Positions 10,644-22,200 of a stretch of 64,000 bases of DNA are shown here, one piece after another. The stretch comes from Marsupella aquatica (lineage: Eukaryota > Marchantiophyta): positions 12,400,001 to 12,464,000 of the forward strand of contig OZ316894.1 of assembly GCA_973895155.1 (NCBI GenBank), given 5' to 3'. The position numbers and the translations under genes are program-made. The notes below the pieces were generated by a model. It made no database searches and was not told the origin of the DNA. It saw only the letters and a program-made list of their open reading frames with translations. Numbering within the stretch: position 1 is the stretch's first letter; each line of letters starts with the position of its first letter.

Positions 10644-12106
10644 TGTCCCTTCATCACCATTACATGAACGCTTGGTCGCTGTAGTGTGCACACAGAGAAG
10701 AGCGTTGCGTCCCAAAACTCATGTGAGTGCGGTAGTTCTCATATGCTAGATTATGATGTAATTTTTGGCAATGTAGTGGAGAATCCTTGATGAAGGTGGA
10801 ACCAACTGGCTTGTGCTCATGCCACCTTCGTTTACTGCGCGAGACGTTCAAGGATAAGAGACGTACAAATTTTGTGAATAAATAATCCGTTTCCATGTAC
10901 GCAAGCTTGAATACACCATGGACTTAGGAAACATCTTAGCTTCAATTCCCCAACTGGACTCACAAGTTTGAACACACGAGGTCTATATGAATGAGGAAAA
11001 CCGAAAGGAAACGAAGAACCGTCATCAATAGGGCACAACCCATCACTCGCGACGTCAACTTCTTTCTTTTAGCACGGAATGAAGAAGCCCGAAGGGTATA
11101 GATTAATCACAGACCGATGTCAACTTTAAACTCGTGATTAAATGTTTTGATTGGTGCAATGGACGCAGTGGCTCCTCAGTTGAACGGTGATTAGGCTGCG
11201 GTGATTGTTCGAGGGACTCGGATAAGAAAACTAAACTAAACTTTTCAAGTCAGCTTTTGTGCAGGGCTCGCTATCGAAACCGTAATCGTCCTTAATCTTG
11301 GAGTAGGCTTCGGATCATGTCACTAATCGTGTATCAACCTCGAGAGGCATACGTTATTCAAGTGTCTCGAAAACCAGGCACTGCCGTATGAAATCTAGCT
11401 TACTCTAGAAACTGACATTTGTAAAAATGAATATCACACCCCAAAAGATAAAGTCATAGAAAGGTCATAAATACGTTGAAAATTTAATCGCAAGGAACCC
11501 AAGAAAATGCAATCTGTTTGAGTTCAACAATGCAATTCCCCCCTTTTGATCCACCATGTTTTATCGGTGCTGTAGACGGTGCCATTCACAGATGCTTATA
11601 GCTTTGGAAACAAAATCCCAGTTGTGAATCACTCTTCTGGTATCGAGATTTGGCCAATCTAGTTGTTTTCGTAAAAATTATATGTTACTATGAAATTGCA
11701 AAGTCGTCATAGATGGTCCTCTTAATCATGCTACAACGGTTGCAGCCACTACTAACCTAGTTTGGACTTGTCAGCCCTGCCCCTAGTGTCCAAGGTGACC
11801 GGTCCCCCTTTCATTACTTGCCAAACGGTAGACCTGGCAACAACAGTTGGTGACACTGAATCTGATGACAATGCGCTCGACCGTATACCTAGGCCGAAGG
11901 GATCTGTGAATCGTGAATGGGACCCGTGCCCAGAAGCGAAATTTGGTTGAGACAGGGCACGGACCACATTCACGATTTTGACCTGCATTAATACAAAACC
12001 GATACATCAGGTCATGTCTCCAAAAACCGAGAAAGACATTGCTAAGTTGTCCCGAAGGAGAAACATAATTAACGAACAATCTTCAAGATCGAGCGGAGAA
12101 AAACTA
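10644..12106. other. Gene-free stretch with a hairpin
   Basis: No coding region was recognised between the stop of the fasciclin gene and the stop of the thioredoxin gene, which converge here. Only the inverted repeat at 11909-11977 stands out. Confidence 0.6.
11909..11977. repeat. Stem-loop: 23-base arms, 23-base loop
   Basis: Arm 11909-11931 (starts aatcgtgaatggg, ends cgtgccc) pairs with arm 11955-11977 (starts gggcacggac, ends cattcacgatt) at 20 of 23 positions. The three mismatches are clustered near the middle. The loop is 11932-11954. The arm length and the near-perfect pairing resemble a small-RNA precursor or the core of a tiny MITE. No expression evidence can be drawn from sequence. 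Confidence 0.6.
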
Positions 12107-14869
12107 TCAATGCCAGAGCACTGACCTCAAAGATTCGACCATCTTTTTGAGTTTGTCCTTGACAGCTCCTGCTAATTCACCAATTAGCTTGCCTTTCTTG
12201 TGGAAATGGAAAGTTGGCTGAATTATTGTTCCAGGGCAAAAAATTCAAAGTCAATTCAAGTTGGTTCTGTAGTTGAACGGATTACTAAGGAAAACGAGTT
12301 TGTGCAGAAGGTTAGATAGCACGCAATTCAAACAAAACTAGTTACATTTAATATCCGTGAGCAATTCCAACATATGCATGGGAGGAGAAGCACTACTCAA
12401 GGTCATCGATCATTGATAAACTATAATAGATGTCATGAAGAGAGGTTGTACCACTACGCCTATTTGTGAGTTCACCATTGTCTGCTCGACGTCCACCTGC
12501 AGACAAATCCATCATGGCTAAGAGAAAAGGAAGAGCCTAGGAGCAAGTGGCTAAGTTCCAACTGAGGCTAATACATTTCAACCTTAGCCAAATTCCTTCA
12601 CTGTTTGGCTGTATGCTAGCACTAAACAACCTCAGATACTCTTCGTCATGATCCAGAAAGCTATGTAGGCAGACCCCATTTTTCCTTTCGATGAAAAAAA
12701 CAGCTTTCTGATTTCCACAGCCTTATTTTGCAAATATAAATTTCTGAACAATCGCAACGGCTTACCCTCAGTCGTAATCCGGATTGAATCAACTTGGACA
12801 CGCTAGGGCCATTACAGGAAAAATGCTTGGGCTATACCTTATCAACATCAATCTTTAAAAATGAAACATCGTCGAACTGCTGACTCAGTTGGTCTATGTA
12901 TGGAGCTATTTGTTTGCCTGCCCAATCAAACCAACCACATTAGACACTCTGCCCTGCCTGCTAATCTGATATCTTGAATGGTTGTAAGGTTGACAACATG
13001 GATCTTCATGTTGGCCACCAATATTACATCAATAAGACAAAATGAAGTACATCTAAGAACATATGAAACACGAATGCTCCTTGATACTTGGACATTGCAT
13101 TGAATCTACGCACAACATTCTACAAAGTTTCTGACGAGGCAGATAAGAAGCAATCCAACTTAACACCATCGGACCGGAGCACTGACTCTCAGGAACTTAC
13201 AAGGACCACACCACTGCGCCGTAAAATAGACAACTGCGAGGTTGTCTTTACCTGCCAAGTGTGCCAAAAGTGAGAAATTTGAACGACACTTGATATATCG
13301 GACACAAATTTAAGTCGGAAAGAGGTTTGGGCTCAGGTTTTAGGGTTTGGTATTTAGGATTTAGGATTTAGAATCAGGGTCTAGGCACGCTACTCAGGCT
13401 GCCAAAAATTTGTTTGAGAGGGACCCCCTTCGTGGACATGAGCACTTTTAAAGTAGTAACGGTACTGAGGTTTTCGCTCAGGGGAACTACGAGACAATCC
13501 CCGGTGGGCCATCATAAATCAATGCCCCAGTTAATGCACAAGACAGAAGGGAGGAATCTTCCGATCACACAAAGGATACATTGGTGAGTCCTGTGAGCCA
13601 TCTACACACGGATATCTGGATGACTTCCACGCAAAAATGAACTGCGATAAAAAAAACTCCTGTTTGGACTACTTGTCAGATAAGAAGGAGCTCGAGTACC
13701 CAACTCAGTATCTTGCTTACGATTCTCCAGGGCCAAAATCTCTAATGTAGTAGAAGCACTGGGCCCCATAGTTCTAATCACATCAAAAAGTACAGTTTAG
13801 TGGCTCCATAGGACATCAGTAGCTCTTAGTCCTTAGAATTCATGACTCTCAGATTCACAGAGTCGTGAATCCATCTCCCTCTGTACTTGTCTTATCCTTC
13901 CAGCTGTGTGGAAAAATGTTGCTCTAAGCCTAGAGCGTAACCTCACTAAAACAAAACAGCAGGCAATTGTACTCTGAAGTATCTGTGCAACTGCTCCATG
14001 GCACTCTAAGATCCTTTGGAAAAACAGAGTCAAAAAAGGACTGACCTTCGAGATCTTTCATGATTCCGGCATAATGAGCATCATCCTTGACAAGTATTAC
14101 TTTCGAAGGTGATTCAGCTGCTGTATTCCAATTAATGACACAAAAGAAGTCAGGCACCTTGGGAATCAGTGTTAGACAGAAAAAAAACAAACATCACGCT
14201 TACATTAACCATGTATCCCTGTTCATCACCGCACAATCTAAATTCGCAGCTAAATTCCTTACTAGCTGCATCACAAGTGGAGACTTTCAAGAACTTATAG
14301 CTCTTAAGACAGTGATCAATTCACACTTCTGCCATTTCGAGAAGGTAGCTAGGCAGACAGCAAAATTGTCCTGTTTTTCATCATTTCAATACATCAAATT
14401 CATCATACTTTCTTGACCCCGACATCATTCCCGCATGTTTGCTTCTTTGAAGTTCTGATGTAAGAACGCATTTTCCCTGTCCAATTCGGTCTTCCTGCAG
14501 TACCAACAGCGGGACAGGATCTCATCTCATCTGATTGCCTACTAGTCAGGAAATGGGTGTCGAGCTGCGCCACCGGTCGATTGAGTACAACTGACCTGCT
14601 GCGTCTGCAGAGAAGAGCCGAGAAGGAGTGGGAGTGGAGGTGGAAAAAGAGGACGATGACGACAAAGATCGTGGGCAATGAACAGAAAGCGCGGATCGGA
14701 TGAAGCTTTGGCCTGGGAGGGTCTGATTGTCATCGCGAAGACAGCGGCCCAGTACCGAAGAGTAAGACGAAGATGACGACGAAGGAGAAGGCCTCTCGAA
14801 TCGTCTGGAGACGCGACTGGTACTGCGAAGGGCTCGGAAGGCCGCTGAGGTAGCTCCTCGAGAAGCCAT
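12107..14869 (-). CDS. Thioredoxin o-like, mitochondrial
   Basis: The exons, in gene order, are 14596-14869, 14046-14117, 13201-13251, 12838-12917, 12452-12496 and 12107-12217, giving 210 residues. Every junction has GT-AG and matching phase. Exon 1 (91 residues) is rich in Arg, Ser and Ala with almost no acids, a typical mitochondrial presequence. The mature part has VVYFTAQWCGPCKQIAP with the WCGPC redox centre split by the intron between exons 3 and 4, then FLKIDVDK, then the cis-proline segment GVVPTFHFHKKGKLIGEL, and a short C-terminal helix ending SLRSVLWH. The exon order and the 16-residue spacing from IDVD to the cis-proline fit plant thioredoxin o rather than h. The role is disulfide reduction in the mitochondrion with NADPH-thioredoxin reductase. 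A second acceptor 3 bases upstream of exon 2 would add one Ala. Plastid targeting is possible from the presequence alone. Confidence 0.88.
13338..13380. repeat. Degenerate telomere-like repeats in intron
   Basis: The second thioredoxin intron contains ttttagggtttgg followed by three degenerate tttaggat units. They are too few and too diverged for an interstitial telomere block, but the order is clear. Confidence 0.6.
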
Positions 14870-15172
14870 GGGTCGAGCGAGCGATCGGTGTCGAGAGGAA
14901 CCAATTCGTTAGATCTCCCCTTGGCTCCGTTTCGATACAAGTATGCTTCCAGGGGTTTTGAGGTGGTTTATGAACCTTTTAGTCTCTTTCAGTTCTTCCC
15001 TTTCTTTCTTTCTCTCTTCTTCCACTCCCCCTCAACTGGCCTTGGTTAGTTAGCCTTAGTTAGCCAGGGGATTAGCCTCCAACCAAGAGGTGGGGTGTAG
15101 TGGTGTGAGGTGGGGTGTAGTGGTGTGAGTGCTGGTTTATCCTTGGCAGTTTTGGGGCCTTGGTCCAACCCT

Positions 15173-15410
15173 CTTTCCTTCCTGGTATGGGTCCCTGTGG
15201 GGTATTGTCTCCCATTGTGGGCTACCCCAGAGTAATCCATGTTCCAAAGTAGAACATTTATCCAATGTTGGATGGGTCTCCCTCTCTCCTTCCTGGTATG
15301 GGTCCCTGTCCGATCCCTGGGTATTGTTACTTTTTGTGGGCTCCTGCACAGGGGAGCATGCTCCAAAGTAGAACTTCTATTCTCTGTTAGATGGGTTTGC
15401 TTTTGGTTTC
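15173..15410. repeat. Tandem duplication, about 117-base unit
   Basis: Two diverged copies each contain 'ttcctggtatgggtccctgt', then 'gggtattgt', then 'tgtgggct', then 'ttccaaagtagaac' or 'ctccaaagtagaac', then 'gttggatgggt' or 'gttagatgggt'. A short 20-base tandem repeat (ggtggggtgtagtggtgtga) lies just upstream at about 15089-15128. Confidence 0.75.
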
Positions 15411-16684
15411 AAAGCCAAAAAAAGGGGGGCAAACTGGAGTGAAAGCAAAAGAGGACAAGAGGACAAACACCAAGCTCAGTAGAAGTGAGCAAAAGTACAA
15501 CCCAAAAACCTGGAAAGGGGAGAATTTAGAGGTCCCAGGTTTTGTTTGAAGTTTTGTTTCATAGAGTCTACCGAGTTTTCCCTTTCTTGTGAGGTTTTTA
15601 TTTCTGTCTTCTTTCATCTTCCGTGCCTTTCAGCGGGCAACATCTTTGGGACGGTTTGAGCATTTGCAAGGTTGTTTATCCCCTCACGACTCCATCAGGG
15701 TTTTCTCATTTGTTCCAGGGCTATGCTCATGTTGCAAGGGGTTGTATTCCTCAACAGTTGCTCGGCTCTTGGGGACTTTCCAGCTTTTGGCCATGGCCAA
15801 GGAAGCTAGGGACGATGGGCCTCTGGTTATTTGGGAAATTCTGCATTGGTTTTAGTCATTGTGCTTGCCTGCAGCCATGGGCCCCGTTTGCATCACACTT
15901 TTTCCCTCACCAGTGGTGCATGCCCTATGTTCTATCATGGACATTCATTCCTACCAGGCAATTATGCATGGACAATGCATTCAGCTCTCTTCCTAGGGCT
16001 TTGGGATGCTAGGGGGAGATTGTTACTCTTATCCCATTTGCTTGTGCCTTTTATGGGACTCCAACCCGTTTGTTCAACCCTGACCGTCTCAGTTTTTGGT
16101 CCTACACAACCATTTTGTTTGAGACTTGAGCTCGGCAGGGCGATCCTCTTGGACCTACACTGTTTGCTATGGCTCATCTTTGGGAAATCTGGGCCTCCTT
16201 GGCTGCTTTCCCACGTTTCTTGTTCACATCAATTGCTAGGGATACCCACATTGTTGGACCACTTTTGGTCATGTGGAATGCTTATGTCCTCTTACTTGAC
16301 CAGCTTGCCCTCCTTGGTTTGTCAGTTTAGCCGAGGAAGTGTGGGGGTCTGGTTCCCTTGTCCACTACCACTCTTTTGCCCCCCCCCCACCCCCTGCCCA
16401 CCTGACTCAATATTCCCATTTGGACTGAGGACATCAGAATTGGAAGATCAGCCCTTGTGGGTCTGCCTTTGAACAGGAACTTTTGGACGCAACACTATCC
16501 CGGGTGGTTTTACATATTATCCAGTTGGTTGGTCCAGATTGCCTTCATAAGTGCTTCATCTGGCTGCCACCCTCTTTCCCACCCTATGTTTTTGTCCTTG
16601 CTCTCCACATTTGATACTAGTGCAATGAGGGTTTTTGGTCACCTTATCAGACCAGGAACCTTCAATGGAGAGGATATTTGTTGA

Positions 16685-16990
16685 GCATAGACGACATTCG
16701 CAACGGTAAGCCCATGAACCATCCAACGCACAATAGTCGACACAGAGAGATACGTGGTTCACCTCCACACGAGGCTACGTCCACGGGAACACACAAGAGC
16801 TTTACTGCACTTTAGGCCGACCGGCCATACCAAGCATCCACAGCACAAGCTCTCCCTATCTCTCAACTAGCTCCGTAACAATGAGCCTAAGTTCCACCAG
16901 GGTCTGGCATCAGCCCTAGCTTTATGCACAACAGCACTACCGCTAACATTACCTAAGTCCTAACCCGAGTTAGACTAACTATGGTTAGCT
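16685..16990 (-). repeat. LTR-like dispersed repeat fragment, copy C
   Basis: It carries the shared blocks 'gatacgtggttcacctccac', 'gggaacacacaagagc', 'acaagctctccctat', 'aacaatgagcctaagttcca' and 'actaactatggtta' in the same order as 25250-25510. No retrotransposon coding sequence is attached. Confidence 0.55.
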
Positions 16991-17400
16991 CATGAGTCAT
17001 GTACAAGACTAGAGCAATATCTAACAATATTCGCGGTCTGATAGGCTTTGTTGCCACCATCGGGGGGTGGCTTTGGAGTTCCTTTGGCAGAGGCTATGGC
17101 TTCCTATGTGTTTCTTGGTACTTGGGTGTAGGTGGCTCCTGCTTCATTGTGGATGTCCAGTCTAATATACTATGTGACTAATTCATGGGAGTTGAAAATG
17201 GAGCATTGGCAATTCAGGTCCAGCTTTGCCATGCACAATCAGTGTTGCCTAAGGATCTAGAAAGCACAGTTCACACTTTTGAGGAAGTTGTCTTGGATAG
17301 TCCAAACCAAGTTCAGTTGGGGAATTTTCAGTCGCATGCACACTAGATATTTCCAATGTCCTCCACACTAGAAATCAACTCCGCACCACAGTAAACTCCG

Positions 17401-17440
17401 TACTGGGTTTGTTGTTGGGCTTTCAACAACAAACCCAGTA
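17401..17440. repeat. Perfect 16-bp hairpin
   Basis: tactgggtttgttgtt at 17401-17416 is the exact reverse complement of 17425-17440, with an 8-base loop; one further G-C pair can extend the stem. It has no T-tract of a bacterial-type terminator and sits in repeat DNA. Confidence 0.9.
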
Positions 17441-17639
17441 TAAAGTCAAATTTGTACCCTCCCAAAAATTGACTTGGTGTATCTTATTTATAAAACGTCA
17501 ACTACAAGCTAGAGTTGTGGCCTAGGCTTCTAGAGTGAAACATTTAGACCATAACTCCATGGCTCATCATGTGGATGGGAAAACTCATGCTATGATGTAT
17601 GTTAAATGATAATCATGCATATTTTTTGTCATGATTTCT

Positions 17640-17940
17640 ATTTGCATTAAAAAATGGGTTCTATGCCCCCACCATGACATATGTACATAAAAAAGAGTAG
17701 CATGATTTGTTATGTATGATTTTTAAAAGAATGACATTTATGATGTTTTTTTATCATTCAAAGAAAGTAAGGTATATATTTTGGTGATATTTTTATTGTA
17801 CTCCCCTCTATTCATGTTCAAAGAAGGGGTACTCTATTCATAGATATATATTTTGGTGATATTTTTATTGCACTCCCCTCTATTCATGTTCAAAGAAGGG
17901 GTACTCTATTCATGTTCAAAGAACAAGTAGTCGAGGCTAG
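17640..17940 (+). mobile_element. Helitron-like element, 3' end, family 2
   Basis: The segment matches 39836-40083 (shared 'ggcccccaccatgacatatg'-like block, 'atattttggtgatatttttattg', 'ctattcatgttcaaagaa'). It ends with a GTTC-AAA-GAAC hairpin at 17914-17924, 12 bases, then CTAG at 17937-17940 and a flanking T. Hairpin, short spacer, CTAG and insertion before T are the defining 3' end of Helitrons. A 70-base internal block is tandemly duplicated at about 17772-17915. The 5' end was not located, and there is no coding capacity. Confidence 0.6.
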
Positions 17941-18714
17941 TTGTCCCAAAGTGGAAAATCTCTCAGGCTCTTCCATCTCCCAGCATTCTCACAGATAGGA
18001 AATCCCTTGGGGACCATATGGCTTTCATTTGCCCTCCTTTGACTTTCAGAGATTTCTCGGTAGTACCAGTGTTCTTTGGATCATTAGTTCATTCACTTAC
18101 TGTATCACTTCACACACTATAGCAGGGATCCTTTGAGCGCAACATATTCAAACTAAAATCAAATATACCTGAGTTCCACATAGAAGAGCCCCACAAAGAA
18201 GAGTCACATTCACACATCAGGCCATGAAACGTAAAAGCTTGTAACATCACATGTGGGCAGACAAGATAGCAGATATTCTGCTAGTGGACTTCTGAGAATC
18301 ACCGCTGCTTTATTTCAGAGAAATCATACCATGGGTAGACGTCTCTTTATACCACTTCTACGTAGAGTGCAACAATGGAATTCGGTGTTGTATGCGCAAG
18401 GGCATTTCAGGTTGTCACTACCTTACATAGACCAGTTAAAGTATCCTCTACATAACGGCATAAAATCGACCTAAACAGATAAAGACCTTATTGCTAAACA
18501 GGAAGGATTCTTGGCGGGGATTACTCTTCTACGTGAGATTAGTATGATTTCAAGCCAGGAAGTATCACACAGTTGCTCAAAAGCCTTGGAAGACTGCTAA
18601 ATCTGTACAAGCAGATAGAACAACAGCTTGAAATAGCGATGAATTTTGGAACAAATTCTCTCGAAAGAGAACTGCTGCGAGATTGATTCTCTACTATTGG
18701 GAGAGTGGAGAAGA

Positions 18715-19055
18715 TTACTCTCGAACCGATAACAATTGGTTTGCATGAGTCAAATACATGATGTTAACATGTAAAACCCTATCAATTGATAACCTCTTCA
18801 CCAGCTCGATAAACGCGCCTTCTTAAAAATATTGACTCGCGGCAGTAAAATGACTGCCTCTTCAATTAGAAGATTGAAGAAGAATACTCTCCAACCGATG
18901 ACAATTGGTTTCACAAGAACCCAATACATGATGTTAACATGGTAAAGCCTATCAATTGATAGACGACTCACCAGCTCGATAAAACTGCAGCCTGGTATGA
19001 CTATTGACTCGCTACAGCAAAAAATGATTGACACCTCAAGACTCCAGTTCTTTGC
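18715..19055. repeat. Tandem duplication, about 175-base unit, beside PILS 3' end
   Basis: Two diverged copies share 'gacaattggttt' or 'aacaattggttt', 'atacatgatgttaacatg', 'cctatcaattgata', 'caccagctcgataaa' and 'attgactcgc'. They lie just downstream of the PILS stop codon and may fall in its 3' flanking or untranslated region. Confidence 0.8.
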
Positions 19056-19245
19056 TGACCGCAGCAAAGATCGTTGTCAAAATGGTTTGCCTCAATGATC
19101 ACAGACTACTCTACTCACGGTACAAGAGCCTATAGGGTGGTGATATATTTACAGTGACAGTCAATATGATCGGCTAGTACTATGTAGACATAAAATTGGG
19201 TGTTGTTATGATTCTGGATAACAAACATTGGCTGGTGAACTGCAA

Positions 19246-22200
19246 TTAAAACAGGTAATTTATGTACAAAATAAGCCAACCTGCCATTGTCAAAATGGCA
19301 CAAATATGCTCATAAAACAAAACAGCCGATGCTTCCTTCTCTGCATGTCCCCGAAGATTTGCGACCGCACCTGCAAGGCAGACGTTTGTCAGAATTGAAA
19401 TTCAACGTCTCCTTTCAATTTTTTGACTCACATGAAGTGTGCCATGGATATTTGCGGATGAAATGCAAATAAATAATCATCAAAGCCACATTGCGTTCAA
19501 TATGAAGGTAGTCCTGCAAACCTGCAAGGATAGAACTGGGCATTGTATGTTGTAACAACAAGACAAAACGGAACATTTTGTCATCTGGAGGCAGAAAACC
19601 GAGTTTATCTGCAAGAGTGACCATTGTTAAGCCTCCGAGCGGTATAAGTATCAGCCTTGTTGCAGTGATCGCAATTGTCGTGCGGACGCCAAGTTCAGAA
19701 CTACCAGCACCTGGTACATGGATCACAGCGTACATCAAACTCTATATTAGCACAGATCCATACAGAAGGTAAGAGCATGGAAATCTACTCAATATATAGA
19801 AACTTTTAAAGCTAATATCATGCTACCGGACGACGACAGCGTACAGAAGGACGTCGACAGTCTTGTAAGTTGAAAAACAAAAGTCACAAACGCAAGCAAT
19901 GCCGAATGCCTACTAGGTCCCAAAGCCAACATTCCAAAACTTGCTCGTTGAGAAGGAAAATGAGGACGGAAAAATCACCTCCAATCAGATTGCCTCCGAG
20001 TGCAAGCATGATACATGGAATCATGGCGCCCCTGCAGATTGCCATAATTCCTAATATTAGAAGCGGCATTGTCAACCGAAGTCTCCAGCTACACACTTCA
20101 TTATGGATATCTTGTGCAATACGTAAACAATTAAAGCAGGCTGTGTGCAACTGCTCAAGGGAACGATAGAGGTAAACACACTCCAAAGCTAAAAAAAGAA
20201 CTGGAGTCTGAGCAGTGACAAATGCTTCGCCACGACTACAATTTCGTATGGGTGATAGCTCTCTATACTAAGAGCATTGGGAGTAACCAGAGAGGTCCAA
20301 CCCCTCAAGGCTTCAGCACAAAATAGATGTCTAAGCGCAAGGCAGACCCCAAAACCTCTCTATATATAGAATGAGGACTCACCCCATAATATTCAAGGTG
20401 TCCGTGACGAAGAAGAAAACAGAACTTTCTTCAAACATCAACCCTCTTAAGAAAGGAGTTGCACCGATTAAAAGCGCAAGGAGCTGCGATTGTCGACACA
20501 GACATTATGAGTTATTTCATATTTCTATTAGAGAGTTCAATTTCAAACAAAAGTTAAGAAAACGAGCAGGCTAGTAGCAAGTTAGTCCAGTAGAAAAGGT
20601 TAAGGACAGAGCGTTGAATGTTGTGTCCCTAGCTGAACCAAAGTAGAATCTACTAATAAAGTTAGAATATAATGGTTTTTTTCCGTTAAAGTAGCTTGCA
20701 AATAAATGTCTTACACATGACATGACAGTGATAAGTCCCATGGTGAAACTTACTGAGGCAACCACAGGAGGCTGCAAGATGTCTTGAATCCTAACTGAAG
20801 CCAAACATGATGTTACCCGATCTTTCACCTACAATAGACACGAGAAGTTTTCGACAATGTAAAACCTCCACACATACGGAATTCCAAATGAATGGGCAGT
20901 AAGGTCAAAGAGTTCACGAAAACAAATGTTGAAAGCATAAACCAAACCTTCAGAGATCCCAACTTTCGACGTACGTCATATTTGCCATTCTCAAGCAACG
21001 GCATCAGACCACCATTGTCTTCAATAACTGCAAGAGGAGCGAATGATCCAGTTTCTTCTGTACCGTTGGAGATTGGCTTCTTATATTGAAAATCTCCGTC
21101 CATGGTCTCAATATCATCCAAAACAGGGCCCGGGGGAGCAAGCATTCGATAAACAAATGTGTACACAATTACTGCCCCAACCTGAAGATAGGTTTAAGGA
21201 TTCCGAAAAGAGTTAGTAGGAAATATGAAATCTATCTTACGACAGAGACTGACATAAGAGGTCGCTTTAGGACCTTCCCCCAAGGGGAATTTTACCGTTG
21301 CTTTCACCTTATTAAGGACACAGATTCAGTCAAATATTACATAAGAGTCAAAATTTGTCCCTGAGGGTACAGTAAGCGTGTAATTACCCATTGACCAAAA
21401 GAGATGTACGCCACTCCATTGCTGTTGCAGGTCGCGGGATCTCCAAACGGATTTGAGGACTCTCGACATATTGCGCCGATTATTACCAGAGGAATATTAC
21501 CAATGTTTCCTGTGACAGACAACTCAGGCCCTTGAAAATCTATCCAGATAATGAACATGCTAAGGCTTCCTTCTGTGAGAGAAAACTATCAACTGTCACT
21601 TTCAGAGAATAATTCTTTCCAAAAAAACCGTTTCTTTGCCGTGAGCTTACAAGCAAAGAAAATTGATTTGACAACGAGATGCCAACCATAAAAGGTCTCA
21701 TCTTCAAGACTGTTTACTCTACCATAATGAAATACCATGACGAACACGGAGCATAACAGTTAGATAAACCCGATTTGGTTAGATAAAAGTCACCTATTCC
21801 AATCATGACGACGGTAAAGTTGAAGAATTGAGGAGGTGGTTTGACAATACGTGCCACTATATAGCCAACTGTGCACCCTACTACAGATGCAAGTACCACA
21901 TTCACTGGAATGAACCACCTGCATAGATAGAACCAAATCAAAGATTGAGTAAATTTAAGCTTAGCAAAATAAAACTGCAAAAACCACTGACTACTTTAGA
22001 CAGGACGCATAGGCTCAGCAGAGTTTTATTCTGAACTTTCTCTCCTGTGACTACTGAATAAAACTCCAAATACTGTAAGCAATTAAACCCAGATTTGTCA
22101 TTCAATAAGTTGGTAACACCACCCTGTTCAATAAAGTGGTGTAGATTCATTGTCAGCTTACTGTCAGAGATACACGATATTCTCTGCCTTACAAGCACCA

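Larger units (their letters stand above)
14870..19245. other. Gene-free stretch with repeats
   Basis: This lies between the start of the thioredoxin gene and the end of the PILS gene. A long open frame near 15831-16472 reads as a Leu/Pro/Cys/Trp-rich chance product of pyrimidine-rich DNA (including a C run at 16380-16392) and was not called. The listed tandem repeats, an LTR-like fragment, a perfect hairpin and a Helitron-like 3' end account for much of the rest. Confidence 0.55.

Noticed and set aside
12766-12802. Candidate fifth thioredoxin exon
   Set aside because: It has splice-like ends but would leave a 35-base intron and break phase; the exon at 12452-12496 fits in phase and by homology.
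13338-13380. Interstitial telomere
   Set aside because: Only one exact TTTAGGG and a few degenerate units.
15831-16472. 213-residue open frame
   Set aside because: Leu, Pro, Cys and Trp-rich with no motif, in pyrimidine-rich DNA; overlaps other open frames; reads as chance.
19140-19228. An eleventh PILS exon after a donor near 19276
   Set aside because: Reading through the donor gives a terminal transmembrane helix and stop at 19246, matching the family; the alternative gives a hydrophilic tail.
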